Source: Candidatus Shapirobacteria bacterium (GTDB lineage: Bacteria; Patescibacteriota; Microgenomatia; UBA12405). From it: 10,458 nt of DNA. Both the position numbers and the translations under genes were made by a program. The notes under the pieces are model-generated. The model saw only the letters and a list, made by a program, of their open reading frames with translations. It was not told the DNA's origin and did not search any database. Positions 1-7,500 of this stretch are shown here, one piece after another (within the stretch, counting starts at the first letter, position 1; every line of letters starts with the position of its first letter). Location of the stretch: positions 1 to 10,458 of the forward strand of contig JAHBAQ020000071.1 of the NCBI GenBank assembly GCA_018500045.2, given 5' to 3'.

Positions 1-19
1 AGATGTGTATAAGAGACAG
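1..19 (+). other. Tn5/Nextera mosaic-end adapter (library artefact)
   Basis: Bases 1-19 read AGATGTGTATAAGAGACAG, the exact 19-bp Tn5 mosaic end used in Nextera tagmentation. It is untrimmed library sequence, not genome. It places an artificial TAA at 10-12 in the frame of the first gene, which makes that gene appear to begin at the ATG at 28. Confidence 0.97.
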
Positions 20-258
20 GTAAAGAAATGATCCGTCTAACTGTTTTTTTACTCGATGGTCGAGGCCTAGGTGTTGGGAACCAAACCATCAATCTTAAAC
101 TTCCTTCATCTGTCACCATTAATAATCAACAAGAAATCACCGATCAATCCGGCAAAGCTTTCTTTGATATTTCTTCATCAACCGCTCAAACCATCAATGT
201 CACCGCTACTACCAACAACCTCACTCTCCCCCAAAAAATTCGTGTCGTATTTTACTAA
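20..258 (+). CDS. Big-1/Ig-like domain protein, C-terminal fragment (5' end missing)
   Basis: This is the last ~79 residues of a protein with a bacterial Ig-like (Big-1/invasin-type) beta-sandwich. The frame is open from base 20 and only closes in the adapter. The codons before ATG 28 read Lys-Glu and align with the paralogue on the minus strand at 8607-9053: GKEMIRLTVFLLDGRGLGV here against GKDACVVNVFLQDKNGQGV there. Both then share D.(S/N)GK.F in mid-domain, the pattern 'T(D)xxGxAxF' typical of Big-1, and end with a hydrophobic strand (IRVVFY / IVVTFRN). By analogy the missing N-terminus probably held a membrane segment or signal peptide, so the Met at 28 is most likely internal. It ends 43 bases before paralogue A and is probably an accessory surface or secreted protein. 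The fold assignment is by pattern only; the exact role is unknown. Confidence 0.75.
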
Positions 259-266
259 CTTTCAAC

Positions 267-301
267 TTTATACTTTCTCCTTTTAACTTTATACTTACTT
301 A
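267..301 (+). promoter_or_regulatory. Probable promoter of paralogue A (leaderless)
   Basis: TATACT at 290-295 is a 5/6 match to the -10 box and ends 6 bases before the GTG start at 302. A weak TTTATA-like element at 267-272 sits 17 bases upstream. That spacing would start the transcript at or next to the start codon. No Shine-Dalgarno sequence is present; the upstream DNA is a pyrimidine-rich AACTTTATACTTT repeat. Confidence 0.45.
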
Positions 302-3300
302 GTGAAACGTCTTCATTCTCTTTCCTATAAAACCTTATTTACTATTCTCTTTTTTGGTTTGGCTGGTATCGTTTTTTTTCTTAAAATTGGTGGTAAGACT
401 ACAAAAGTTTCTGCTGCTTGGTGGAATGATAGCTGGCATTATCGAAAAAGTATTTCTATTAACAATACTGGCTCCACTCAATCAAATGTTTATCTCACCA
501 TTTCTACCGACACTTCTGATACTTCAAAATTTCAAAATGATTGTGGTGATATTCGCTTCACCGATCAAAATTCCAGTCTTCTAAATTACTACATTGTTTC
601 TGGTTGTGGAACCAATAATACTTCCATTCATATTAATTTCCCTAGTCTCGTCACCGGCACCTCTAGTATTTATCTTTATTATGGTAACTCTTCTGCTGAT
701 AACGGTTTTTCTGCCTCTGATTTTTCTACTGCCGCTACCAACTCTACTCCTACTCCCCAATCCGAAGAAACTGGCGGCGGCCCCATTGCCTATTGGAAAT
801 TTGATAATAATGAACTTGGTGACAATTACACCCAACTTAATTACATCACCATCAACAACGATGCCACGAACGGATATTTTAATAGTATTAATACCGGCGT
901 CACCTATAGCAGTGCCACCAAATTAGAATTTACCCTCAAATCAACTGATACCACCGCCAGTATGGTTTTGGTTTCCGGATATGTTTCCAGCAACACTAGA
1001 GATTATCCTTGCATTTTAGGTTCCGGAGGAAATATTGCCCCGTCATCATTTACTACCTCAACCCTCACTCCATCAAATATTACCCGAGCTCAAATTTCAG
1101 ACGGAAATATTAGAACTTTTACTTTAAACTTCACTAGCAGCTCTAATTACCCTATATCTTTCGGCGCTTGGATAGACAGCGTTTGGTCCAGAACTGTAGA
1201 CTGGTATTCGTTTAAAATTTGGAACGGTAATACCTTAATTAGAAATCTTGTTCCAGCCAAAAGAAATTCCGATAGTGTCGTTGGATTTTATGATACCGTT
1301 AATAACGTTTTTTACACCAATGCTGGAGCTGGTAGTTTTACCGCCGGAACCACCGCCGCCTATGACTCAATTGGAAATAATAATGGAACACTCCTAGGTA
1401 CCACCCTCCCCGAATGGCAAACCGGAAATCAATGTATTTCTGGAAAATGTTTAAATTTTAATGGTAGCAATAATTACCTTAAATTACCCACAATCAATAA
1501 TATTCGTTCTATTAGTATGTGGACATTTATTAGATCAGGACAAACTGTTTGGAATTACCTGTTTGACGCCAGAACTGGACTTGGAGGTGGATATTTTGCC
1601 GATGGCGGTATTGGTGGTAATTGGACCAAAATGTATATCAACGGAGTCGGCCAAACTGTCAATTGGGCTAATATTCCCAAAGATCAATGGGTTCATTTAT
1701 ATGTTGAATCAAACACTCTATTTTCTGACGATATTAATCTTATGTCGCGTTATACCAACGACGAGTATCTTTCCGGCAAACTTGATGAAGTAAAATTTTT
1801 TAATTACCCTCTCACTGATAGTCAAATCCAAGCCGACTATCAAAGCGGTTTATCTTATCAAACACGAGTTAAAATGGGTCTTCAATCCAACACTGGCCCC
1901 GATCTAAATTCCTCCCTCATCGCCTATTGGAAATTTGACGAAAATAATGGAACTTCAGTTTATGATTCATCAGGAAATAGTCTCACCGGCACTTTTGGTA
2001 CCGGCAATTCTGCCCCAACCTGGTCAACTGGAAAGTTTGGAGTTGGAAATAGTTTCGATGGAAATGATTATGTAACACTTCCACTAATTCATCCAGACAA
2101 TTTAACCTACTCTGCCTGGATAAAAACTAGTCAAACAACAAACGGGATAGTTTACTGCACTAATTACGGAAATGCTTCAACTTGTTGGCATGGAGGTCTA
2201 AAAGTTTCCTCAACAGGAAAAGCCGTAATGGATATTGGATACCCTCTTTCAAGTTATAGATCTGTTACCGGAAACATCACTATCAATGATAATAAATGGC
2301 ACCATCTTGTAATGACCAGCGATTCAACAGGGAGTTTTTTATATGTCGATGGAGTATTAGATACAAGTAGTTCCTACTATGTTGGACAAGTTCCCGGAAG
2401 TAGCGAAGAAAACACAACCATTGGATCACGAAAACAATATAATTATTCCACTAGCTCATGGGAATGGAATAATCCATTTCAAGGTCTGATTGATGAAGTT
2501 AAAGTTTACAACCGTGCTCTCACCGCCAATGAAATCAAACAAGATTATAATCAAGGTTCGGCTATTCAATTTGGTTCGACCAACCAAACTATCGGCGGTA
2601 CCACCACGTCTCTCGATTACTGTCTCCCCGGCGACACCAGTTATTGTGCCTCCCCCATCGCCGAATGGAAATTCGATGAAGGTATCGGCACCAGTATTAC
2701 CGATACTTCGGGAAATAACAAAACAGCCATATTAAGTGGTTCAAATACATCAATTTGGACTCAAGGAAAAATCGGTAAAGCGGCTAATTTTAATGGTACC
2801 AATAATTTTTATGAAACATCATCTGCTATAAATTTCGGATCCAACTCTTTTACAATAGAAACTTGGTACAAAAGTCCCGGTGTGACCAGTACCTACAACA
2901 CGGCTATTATTAGCAACTACAAAGACGCGACAACACCTTGTGCCCAATTACATATATACGGAACATCCGATGCTTCTGCTGGTAAAGCTTTTATAAACAT
3001 ACGAGATGCCAGTGGTAATAATAACAATATTTATTCCACCAATAGAGTCGACGATGGTTTATGGCATCACCTAGCCGCTGTTCGGGATACTCAAACTGGA
3101 AATATCTATTTATATGTCGATGGAAAATTAGATAAACCAGGAGTTGGTACCTCAAATGTCGGCAGTGTAGATTCAGGACAAAATATAATTCTAGGCAGTG
3201 GACACCTCGGTCGTTTCACAGTTGCCCAAATGGACCAAGCTCGTATTTATAACTACGCCCGCACCCCCGCCCAAATCGCCTACGATTACAATAAAGGTGC

Positions 3301-4003
3301 CCCTGTCGGCTGGTGGAAGCTTGACGAATGTCAGGGAAATATTGCTTACGACTGGAGCGGTGTCGGCAACACTGGTGTTATCAATATCGGATCCAGCGGT
3401 TCTCAAAATTCTTTGGGCACTTGTACTGTCGGTACTTCCGCCGCCTGGACCAATGGCGCCGTCGGCAAAATAAATTCTTCTCTCAATTTCGACGGAACGG
3501 ATGATCGAATTTCCATCGGCAATCCCTCTTCTTTACAAGTAGCTGGCACCAAAAATTTCTCTGTTGCCGCTTGGGTTTATGCCACTCAAAATAAGTGTGG
3601 TCGTGAAGGAATTGATAAAGCAGGTAATACATTGTGTGGACTAAACACTAGAGGTGGTTGGAGCCTCGGAGGCAACTCCACTAGTCTCGGATTTCATGTT
3701 TCTGATAGTACTAATACCCAATATAGGTTCCTAACTTTCACTTCACAGTTAAATACCTGGTATCACCTTGTTGGGGTTAGAAATGGGAATAATCTCTATT
3801 TATACGTTAATGGCAAATTAACCCAAACTGGAGATGTCACTGGATTCGTTATTGACGATACAAACAACCTTTCAATTGGTGGCAACACTAGCAGTGCCTG
3901 GCTTTGGCCAGGTCAACTCGACGACGTCCGAATTTACAACTACGCCCTCACCTCTGAACAAATAAAAAATATTTATAACGGCGGGGCTGTCAATTTCCAA
4001 TAA
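302..4003 (+). CDS. Giant secreted DUF2341 + LamG-repeat protein (paralogue A)
   Basis: 1,233 residues from a GTG start, chosen because paralogue B has the same start and N-terminus. Residues 1-38 form a signal peptide: basic MKRLHSLSYK, hydrophobic ~11-28, and a VSA|A cleavage-like site just before WWNDSW. Residues ~39-135 are DUF2341 (WW..SWHYRK opening, ..IYLYYGN end). Four LamG/concanavalin-like jelly rolls follow at ~161-516, 539-752, 785-998 and 1002-1227. Each starts with (A/G)(Y/E/W)WK(F/L)D and ends with the D(E/D)V(K/R).(Y/F)NY motif, and LamG 2-4 show W.HL...YV(D/N)G. LamG 1 is interrupted by a ~180-residue insert (169-351) and has lost the YVDG strand. Paired Cys recur at borders (NQCISGKC, YC..GDTSYC, DEC/GTC), suggesting disulfides. 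No C-terminal anchor, LPXTG or membrane helix is seen, so it is probably exported. No enzyme motif is seen; carbohydrate or host-surface binding is an inference. Confidence 0.85.
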   Translation: MKRLHSLSYKTLFTILFFGLAGIVFFLKIGGKTTKVSAAWWNDSWHYRKSISINNTGSTQSNVYLTISTDTSDTSKFQNDCGDIRFTDQNSSLLNYYIVSGCGTNNTSIHINFPSLVTGTSSIYLYYGNSSADNGFSASDFSTAATNSTPTPQSEETGGGPIAYWKFDNNELGDNYTQLNYITINNDATNGYFNSINTGVTYSSATKLEFTLKSTDTTASMVLVSGYVSSNTRDYPCILGSGGNIAPSSFTTSTLTPSNITRAQISDGNIRTFTLNFTSSSNYPISFGAWIDSVWSRTVDWYSFKIWNGNTLIRNLVPAKRNSDSVVGFYDTVNNVFYTNAGAGSFTAGTTAAYDSIGNNNGTLLGTTLPEWQTGNQCISGKCLNFNGSNNYLKLPTINNIRSISMWTFIRSGQTVWNYLFDARTGLGGGYFADGGIGGNWTKMYINGVGQTVNWANIPKDQWVHLYVESNTLFSDDINLMSRYTNDEYLSGKLDEVKFFNYPLTDSQIQADYQSGLSYQTRVKMGLQSNTGPDLNSSLIAYWKFDENNGTSVYDSSGNSLTGTFGTGNSAPTWSTGKFGVGNSFDGNDYVTLPLIHPDNLTYSAWIKTSQTTNGIVYCTNYGNASTCWHGGLKVSSTGKAVMDIGYPLSSYRSVTGNITINDNKWHHLVMTSDSTGSFLYVDGVLDTSSSYYVGQVPGSSEENTTIGSRKQYNYSTSSWEWNNPFQGLIDEVKVYNRALTANEIKQDYNQGSAIQFGSTNQTIGGTTTSLDYCLPGDTSYCASPIAEWKFDEGIGTSITDTSGNNKTAILSGSNTSIWTQGKIGKAANFNGTNNFYETSSAINFGSNSFTIETWYKSPGVTSTYNTAIISNYKDATTPCAQLHIYGTSDASAGKAFINIRDASGNNNNIYSTNRVDDGLWHHLAAVRDTQTGNIYLYVDGKLDKPGVGTSNVGSVDSGQNIILGSGHLGRFTVAQMDQARIYNYARTPAQIAYDYNKGAPVGWWKLDECQGNIAYDWSGVGNTGVINIGSSGSQNSLGTCTVGTSAAWTNGAVGKINSSLNFDGTDDRISIGNPSSLQVAGTKNFSVAAWVYATQNKCGREGIDKAGNTLCGLNTRGGWSLGGNSTSLGFHVSDSTNTQYRFLTFTSQLNTWYHLVGVRNGNNLYLYVNGKLTQTGDVTGFVIDDTNNLSIGGNTSSAWLWPGQLDDVRIYNYALTSEQIKNIYNGGAVNFQ
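806..1354 (+). other. Domain nested inside LamG 1 of paralogue A
   Basis: In paralogue B the first LamG reads YWKFDEGVGSTAYDSAGNNNG without interruption. In A the same YWKFD and AAYDSIGNNNG halves are separated by about 180 residues. The insert begins YTQLNYITINND.TNGYFNSINTG and ends KRNSDSVVGFYDTVNNVFY then TNAGAGSFTAG. To my recollection this pattern (YTQLEYIEsTGtQYIdTG ... FVPckRnSDgvvGlYD..NgvFYtNaGsGtFtaG) marks a jelly-roll module of Firmicutes and phage surface proteins. It is probably an acquired module. Boundaries are accurate to a few residues. Confidence 0.65.
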
Positions 4004-4011
4004 AAATCTTT

Positions 4012-4060
4012 TTTTTAAAACCTCTCTGTCACTTCGTGACATCTCCCCTTAAAAAAGGGA
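4012..4060. repeat. Left inverted-repeat arm of DUF559 cassette
   Basis: This arm pairs with 4447-4499. The core CTCCCCTTAAAAAAGGGA at 4043-4060 is an exact 18-base reverse complement of 4447-4464, and the outer TTTAAAACCTCTC matches apart from a one-base indel. A GTCAC-TTC-GTGAC hairpin (4028-4040) lies inside the arm. Bases 4029-4060 also encode the end of the DUF559 protein. Confidence 0.8.
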
Positions 4061-4424
4061 GAAGTCTTTTTAAAACAGAATCAAAATCATTTAATACTTC
4101 ATCGTTAGTAAATCTCAACGTTTTAATATTTACACTTTGTAAATATCTATCTCTATGCTGATCGTAATCTTTTTTACTGTCATGCGAATTACCGTCTATT
4201 TCTACGGCCAACAAAAGTTTTCTACAGTAAAAATCAACAATAAATCTAAAAATTGGTTTTTGTCTGATAAATTTACATCCATAATTATTTTTTCTTAAAA
4301 ATTGCCACATTATATATTCTGCCTCTGTTGGGTTATTTCTATTTTTTATTGATAATTTTTTTAACTCTTCCAAATACCTTAAATGACCTCGATTAGTTCG
4401 ATAGTTTTCTTCTGTAATCTTCAT
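4029..4424 (-). CDS. DUF559 domain endonuclease-like protein (Vsr-type fold)
   Basis: 131 residues, the usual length of single-domain DUF559 proteins, which are predicted PD-(D/E)XK-family nucleases related to Vsr; the biological role of the family is unclear. Family landmarks are in order: NPTEAEYIMWQFLR at 31-44, KFIRQKPI at 51-58, VDFYC at 63-67 (Asp64), VEIDGNSH at 74-81 (Glu75, Asp77, His81), DQHRDRYL at 88-95 and TLRFTNDEVL at 102-111. All expected acidic and His positions are present, so the gene looks intact. The last ~11 residues (LLPFLRGDVTK) are read through the left inverted repeat and its hairpin, which suggests the stop is set by the repeat. It ends in TGA, unlike the TAA of its neighbours. 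It is transcribed against both giant genes, from its own promoter inside the right arm. Start ATG at 4424; no Shine-Dalgarno. Confidence 0.88.
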   Translation of the reverse strand: MKITEENYRTNRGHLRYLEELKKLSIKNRNNPTEAEYIMWQFLRKNNYGCKFIRQKPIFRFIVDFYCRKLLLAVEIDGNSHDSKKDYDQHRDRYLQSVNIKTLRFTNDEVLNDFDSVLKRLLPFLRGDVTK

Positions 4425-4430
4425 TAATTA

Positions 4431-4458
4431 ATTGTACTAAGATTGTTCCCTTTTTTAA
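4431..4458 (-). promoter_or_regulatory. Promoter of the DUF559 gene, partly built from the right repeat arm
   Basis: On the minus strand, TTAAAA (4453-4458) lies 16 bases before TACAAT (4431-4436; 5/6 match to TATAAT). TACAAT ends 6 bases before the ATG, so the message would be leaderless. The -35-like box is inside the inverted repeat. Confidence 0.5.
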
Positions 4459-4499
4459 GGGGAGCTGTCCCGATTTATCGGGACTGAGAGGTTTAAAAA
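4447..4499. repeat. Right inverted-repeat arm of DUF559 cassette
   Basis: Reverse complement of the left arm: an 18-base exact core at 4447-4464 and the outer GAGAGGTTTAAAAA. Its inner hairpin GTCCCGAT-TTATCGGGAC (4467-4484) occupies the same place as the left arm's hairpin but has a different sequence. Confidence 0.8.
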
Positions 4500-4504
4500 T
4501 TTGT

Positions 4505-4516
4505 TAAACTTACTTA
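4505..4516 (+). promoter_or_regulatory. Probable -10 box of paralogue B (leaderless)
   Basis: TAAACT at 4505-4510 aligns with TATACT of paralogue A and is also exactly 6 bases from the GTG, within the shared block ACTTACTTAGTGAAACG. Sequence upstream of the -10 differs from A because the DUF559 cassette abuts it, so any original -35 region has been replaced. Confidence 0.4.
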
Positions 4517-7500
4517 GTGAAACGTCTTCATTCTCTTTCCTATAAAACATTACTAACCATTCTCTTTTTTAGTCTGGCCGGTATAGTTTTTTTTCTTAAA
4601 ATCGGTGGCAAAACTCAAAAAGTTTCTGCTGCTTGGTGGGATGACGCTTGGCATTATCGAAAAAGCATTTCTGTCACTAATTCTTCAGGAAGTAATTTAA
4701 CTGATTTTCAAGTTTCTGTTTCTATTGGTACTAGCCAACTTGTTGCTGATGGCAAAATGCAAACTGATTGTGACGATATTAGAATTACTGATATCAATGG
4801 CAATCTCCTTCCCTATTGGATTGAAGAAAATAATCCTGGTTGTAACCAACTTACTGATACCAAAGTCTGGCTCAAAGCCAATTCTCTCCCCACTTCCGGT
4901 GCTACTATCTATGTTTATTATGGTAATCCATCAGCTACTAATTCCGAAAATGGCAATAATGTTTTTGAATTTTTTGATAACTTTAAAACTTACACCGGAT
5001 GGACTGGCGACACCGGAAACTTCACCAGCACCACCGACGGTAACAGAACTGTTATAAAAGTTAATGGTAATGATGCCCCAGGAGAAATTTTTAAATCAAT
5101 AAATGTTCCCAATAATTATATTGCCGAGATCGCTATTAAAGATTCTAATGAATCATCTAACTCTCCTCACCCTGGCTTAATTTTTGCTAGTAACGGTACT
5201 ACTTCCAATTACAACGGATTTTATATCCGATCCCAATCAGACCAAATAGCCGGATCAAACAATGGCAGTTATGGTTCACCAGTAAACTCATTAACTATAG
5301 ACACAAATTGGCACACATACAAAACTACTATCATCGGTAGTACTCTGGTCTCTTTAATTGTTGACAACTCTACTCAGGTTAGTGCTTTTGATAACTTAAA
5401 TATAACTAACTCCAAATCCCATATTGGACTATGGAGTCACGACACCCAAGCTGATGGTTTTTACGATAATCTTTTTATCCGTAAATATGCTTCGTCTCAA
5501 CCAACTTCCACTCCCCAATCCGAAGAATCAGGTGGTGGCCCAATCGCCTATTGGAAATTCGACGAAGGTGTCGGTTCCACTGCCTACGACTCAGCTGGAA
5601 ATAATAACGGGACAATTTCTGGTGCCACTTGGCAAAATGAAAACCAATGTATTTCTGGAAAATGTTTAAGTTTTGATGGCACAAATGATTTTGTTAATCT
5701 AACCAATTTAACCAATAGTGGAACTACTTATACTTTTAGTTTTTGGGTCTATTCACGAGACAGTGCCGCTAGTAGCAAATATTTTTTTGATATTGAGTCC
5801 GGACGTCTCCTTTTCGGCTGGGGATCAGACACGGCCGGAAAAATTGGTCTATATGATGGTAGTTGGAAATTATTCGGAAACTCACCAAGTGTTAACACCT
5901 GGCACCATATTGAATTTGTACTTAATGGTTCTACTAGTATTGCCAAAATGTACCTTGATGGATCGCAATATGGTAGCGATTTATCTTTTACTCCTCATTC
6001 TATGAGTGGAAATATTTCTCTTGGTAGTCGTTATTCGAGAGATCTCTACTTTTTTAATGGTCTTATCGATGAAGTTAAAATCTACCCTTACGCTCGCACT
6101 GCCACCCAAATCAAAAATGATTACAACTCTCGTGGAAGTTTATCCGGTTCTTCGGCCAATTTAGGTATCAAATCCAACACCGCCCCCAGCTTAAAATCCT
6201 CCCTCATCGCCCATTATAAGTTCGATGAGACATCCGGAACAACAGCAAAAAATTATGGATCACTAGGATCAAATTACAATTTATCAAACATATCTTTTGT
6301 TCCAGGTAAATCTGGTTTGGGTACAAGTTGTCCATCTTCTGGAAGCTCTGGCTCAAATACAATTAATATTTCTAATGAAATTAGTGTAAGTGGTTGGATT
6401 TACCCAACCACTTACAATGGTAATTTGAAAGGTATCGTCGGAATGATTGGCTACGGACCATACTGGGGTTACTCACTTAATTTAAGTGGACAACAATTAG
6501 AGTTAAGATTTCAAGACTCAAGTGGAAACTGGCATTCATCATATAGTAGTAATTATTTCAATATCGGTAACACTAATGTATGGACACATATTACTGCAAC
6601 CCACGATGGTCAAAATACAAAATTTTATATTAACGGAAAATTTATTAACCAAGAATCTATGCCCTATAATCATGGTGTTGGATCAACCAATACTATTCGT
6701 ATATGTAATGTCGGTTGGGACACATTTGAAGGTAAATTAGATGAGCTAAAAATTTACAACAAAACTCTCACTGCCGACGAAGTTAAACAAGATTATAACG
6801 CCGGATCAGCTATTCAATTTGGTACCAGCAATCAAACCATTGGTGGCACCACCACTTCTCTTAACTACTGTATCCCCGGCGATACTAGTTACTGTGCCGC
6901 TCCAGTCGCCGAGTGGAATTTTGAAGAAAACTCTGGCACCACTGCCAAAGATACTAGTGGCAACAATAACAATGGTACTTTTGGCACCGGTAATTCCGCT
7001 CCCACTTGGACCATCGGCACCAACAACAAAGGCGCCGGACTAAACTTCGACGGATCAAGCGATTATATAGACATCAACAATTCATCTTCATTATCTCCAA
7101 TGACTAATATTTCTCTAGAAGCCTGGGTTAAACCATCATCATCAGGAAACTATGGAATAGTTTCTAAACATTGGACCGAATACACTCTTTCCTTAAGCTC
7201 TAACCAAGTCCGGTTTGAAAGTACCAATATTAATCAATTTTCTAATAGCACTATCCCTACAAATCGTTGGTCTCATATTGTAGTTACTTACGATTCGCAA
7301 AATGTAAAGTTTTATATAAATGGAATTTTGAATAACACGGCGGTTGATGCCGACGGATTAACTAATGGATCAAATAATATTAATATTGGTAAAAAAACAA
7401 ATGAGTCATATCATTTCCCCGGCTCCATTGACGGTGTTAAAATTTACAACTACGCCCGCACCCCCGCCCAAGTCGCCTACGACTACAACAAAGGCGCCCC

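Larger units (their letters stand above)
4012..4499 (-). mobile_element. DUF559 endonuclease cassette bounded by inverted repeats
   Basis: A ~490-base unit consists of a single minus-strand gene enclosed by ~50-base imperfect inverted repeats. It lies in the spacer between the two tandem paralogues and ends 5 bases before the putative -10 box of paralogue B. The arms overlap both the gene's stop and its promoter, so gene and repeats form one compact unit. There is no transposase, and I cannot point to a clear target-site duplication. Mobility is therefore inferred from structure and from similar gene-less palindromes at 8262-8345, 8445-8603 and 9399-9437. Confidence 0.55.

Noticed and set aside
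581..835. Open frame on the minus strand opposite the DUF2341/LamG 1 part of paralogue A, and similar overlapping frames elsewhere in A and B.
   Set aside because: They lie inside clearly coding DNA with domain homology and show low-complexity, family-less translations. They are shadows of the C-rich sense codons.
4029..4031. Alternative genetic code with TGA read as glycine (as in some CPR groups).
   Set aside because: The two >1,200-residue genes have no in-frame TGA and use ordinary GGN glycine codons. DUF559 ends naturally at a TGA at the family's usual length.
4004..4060. Rho-independent terminator of paralogue A from the left repeat arm hairpin.
   Set aside because: On the + strand the long T-run comes before the hairpin rather than after it, so the canonical layout is missing.
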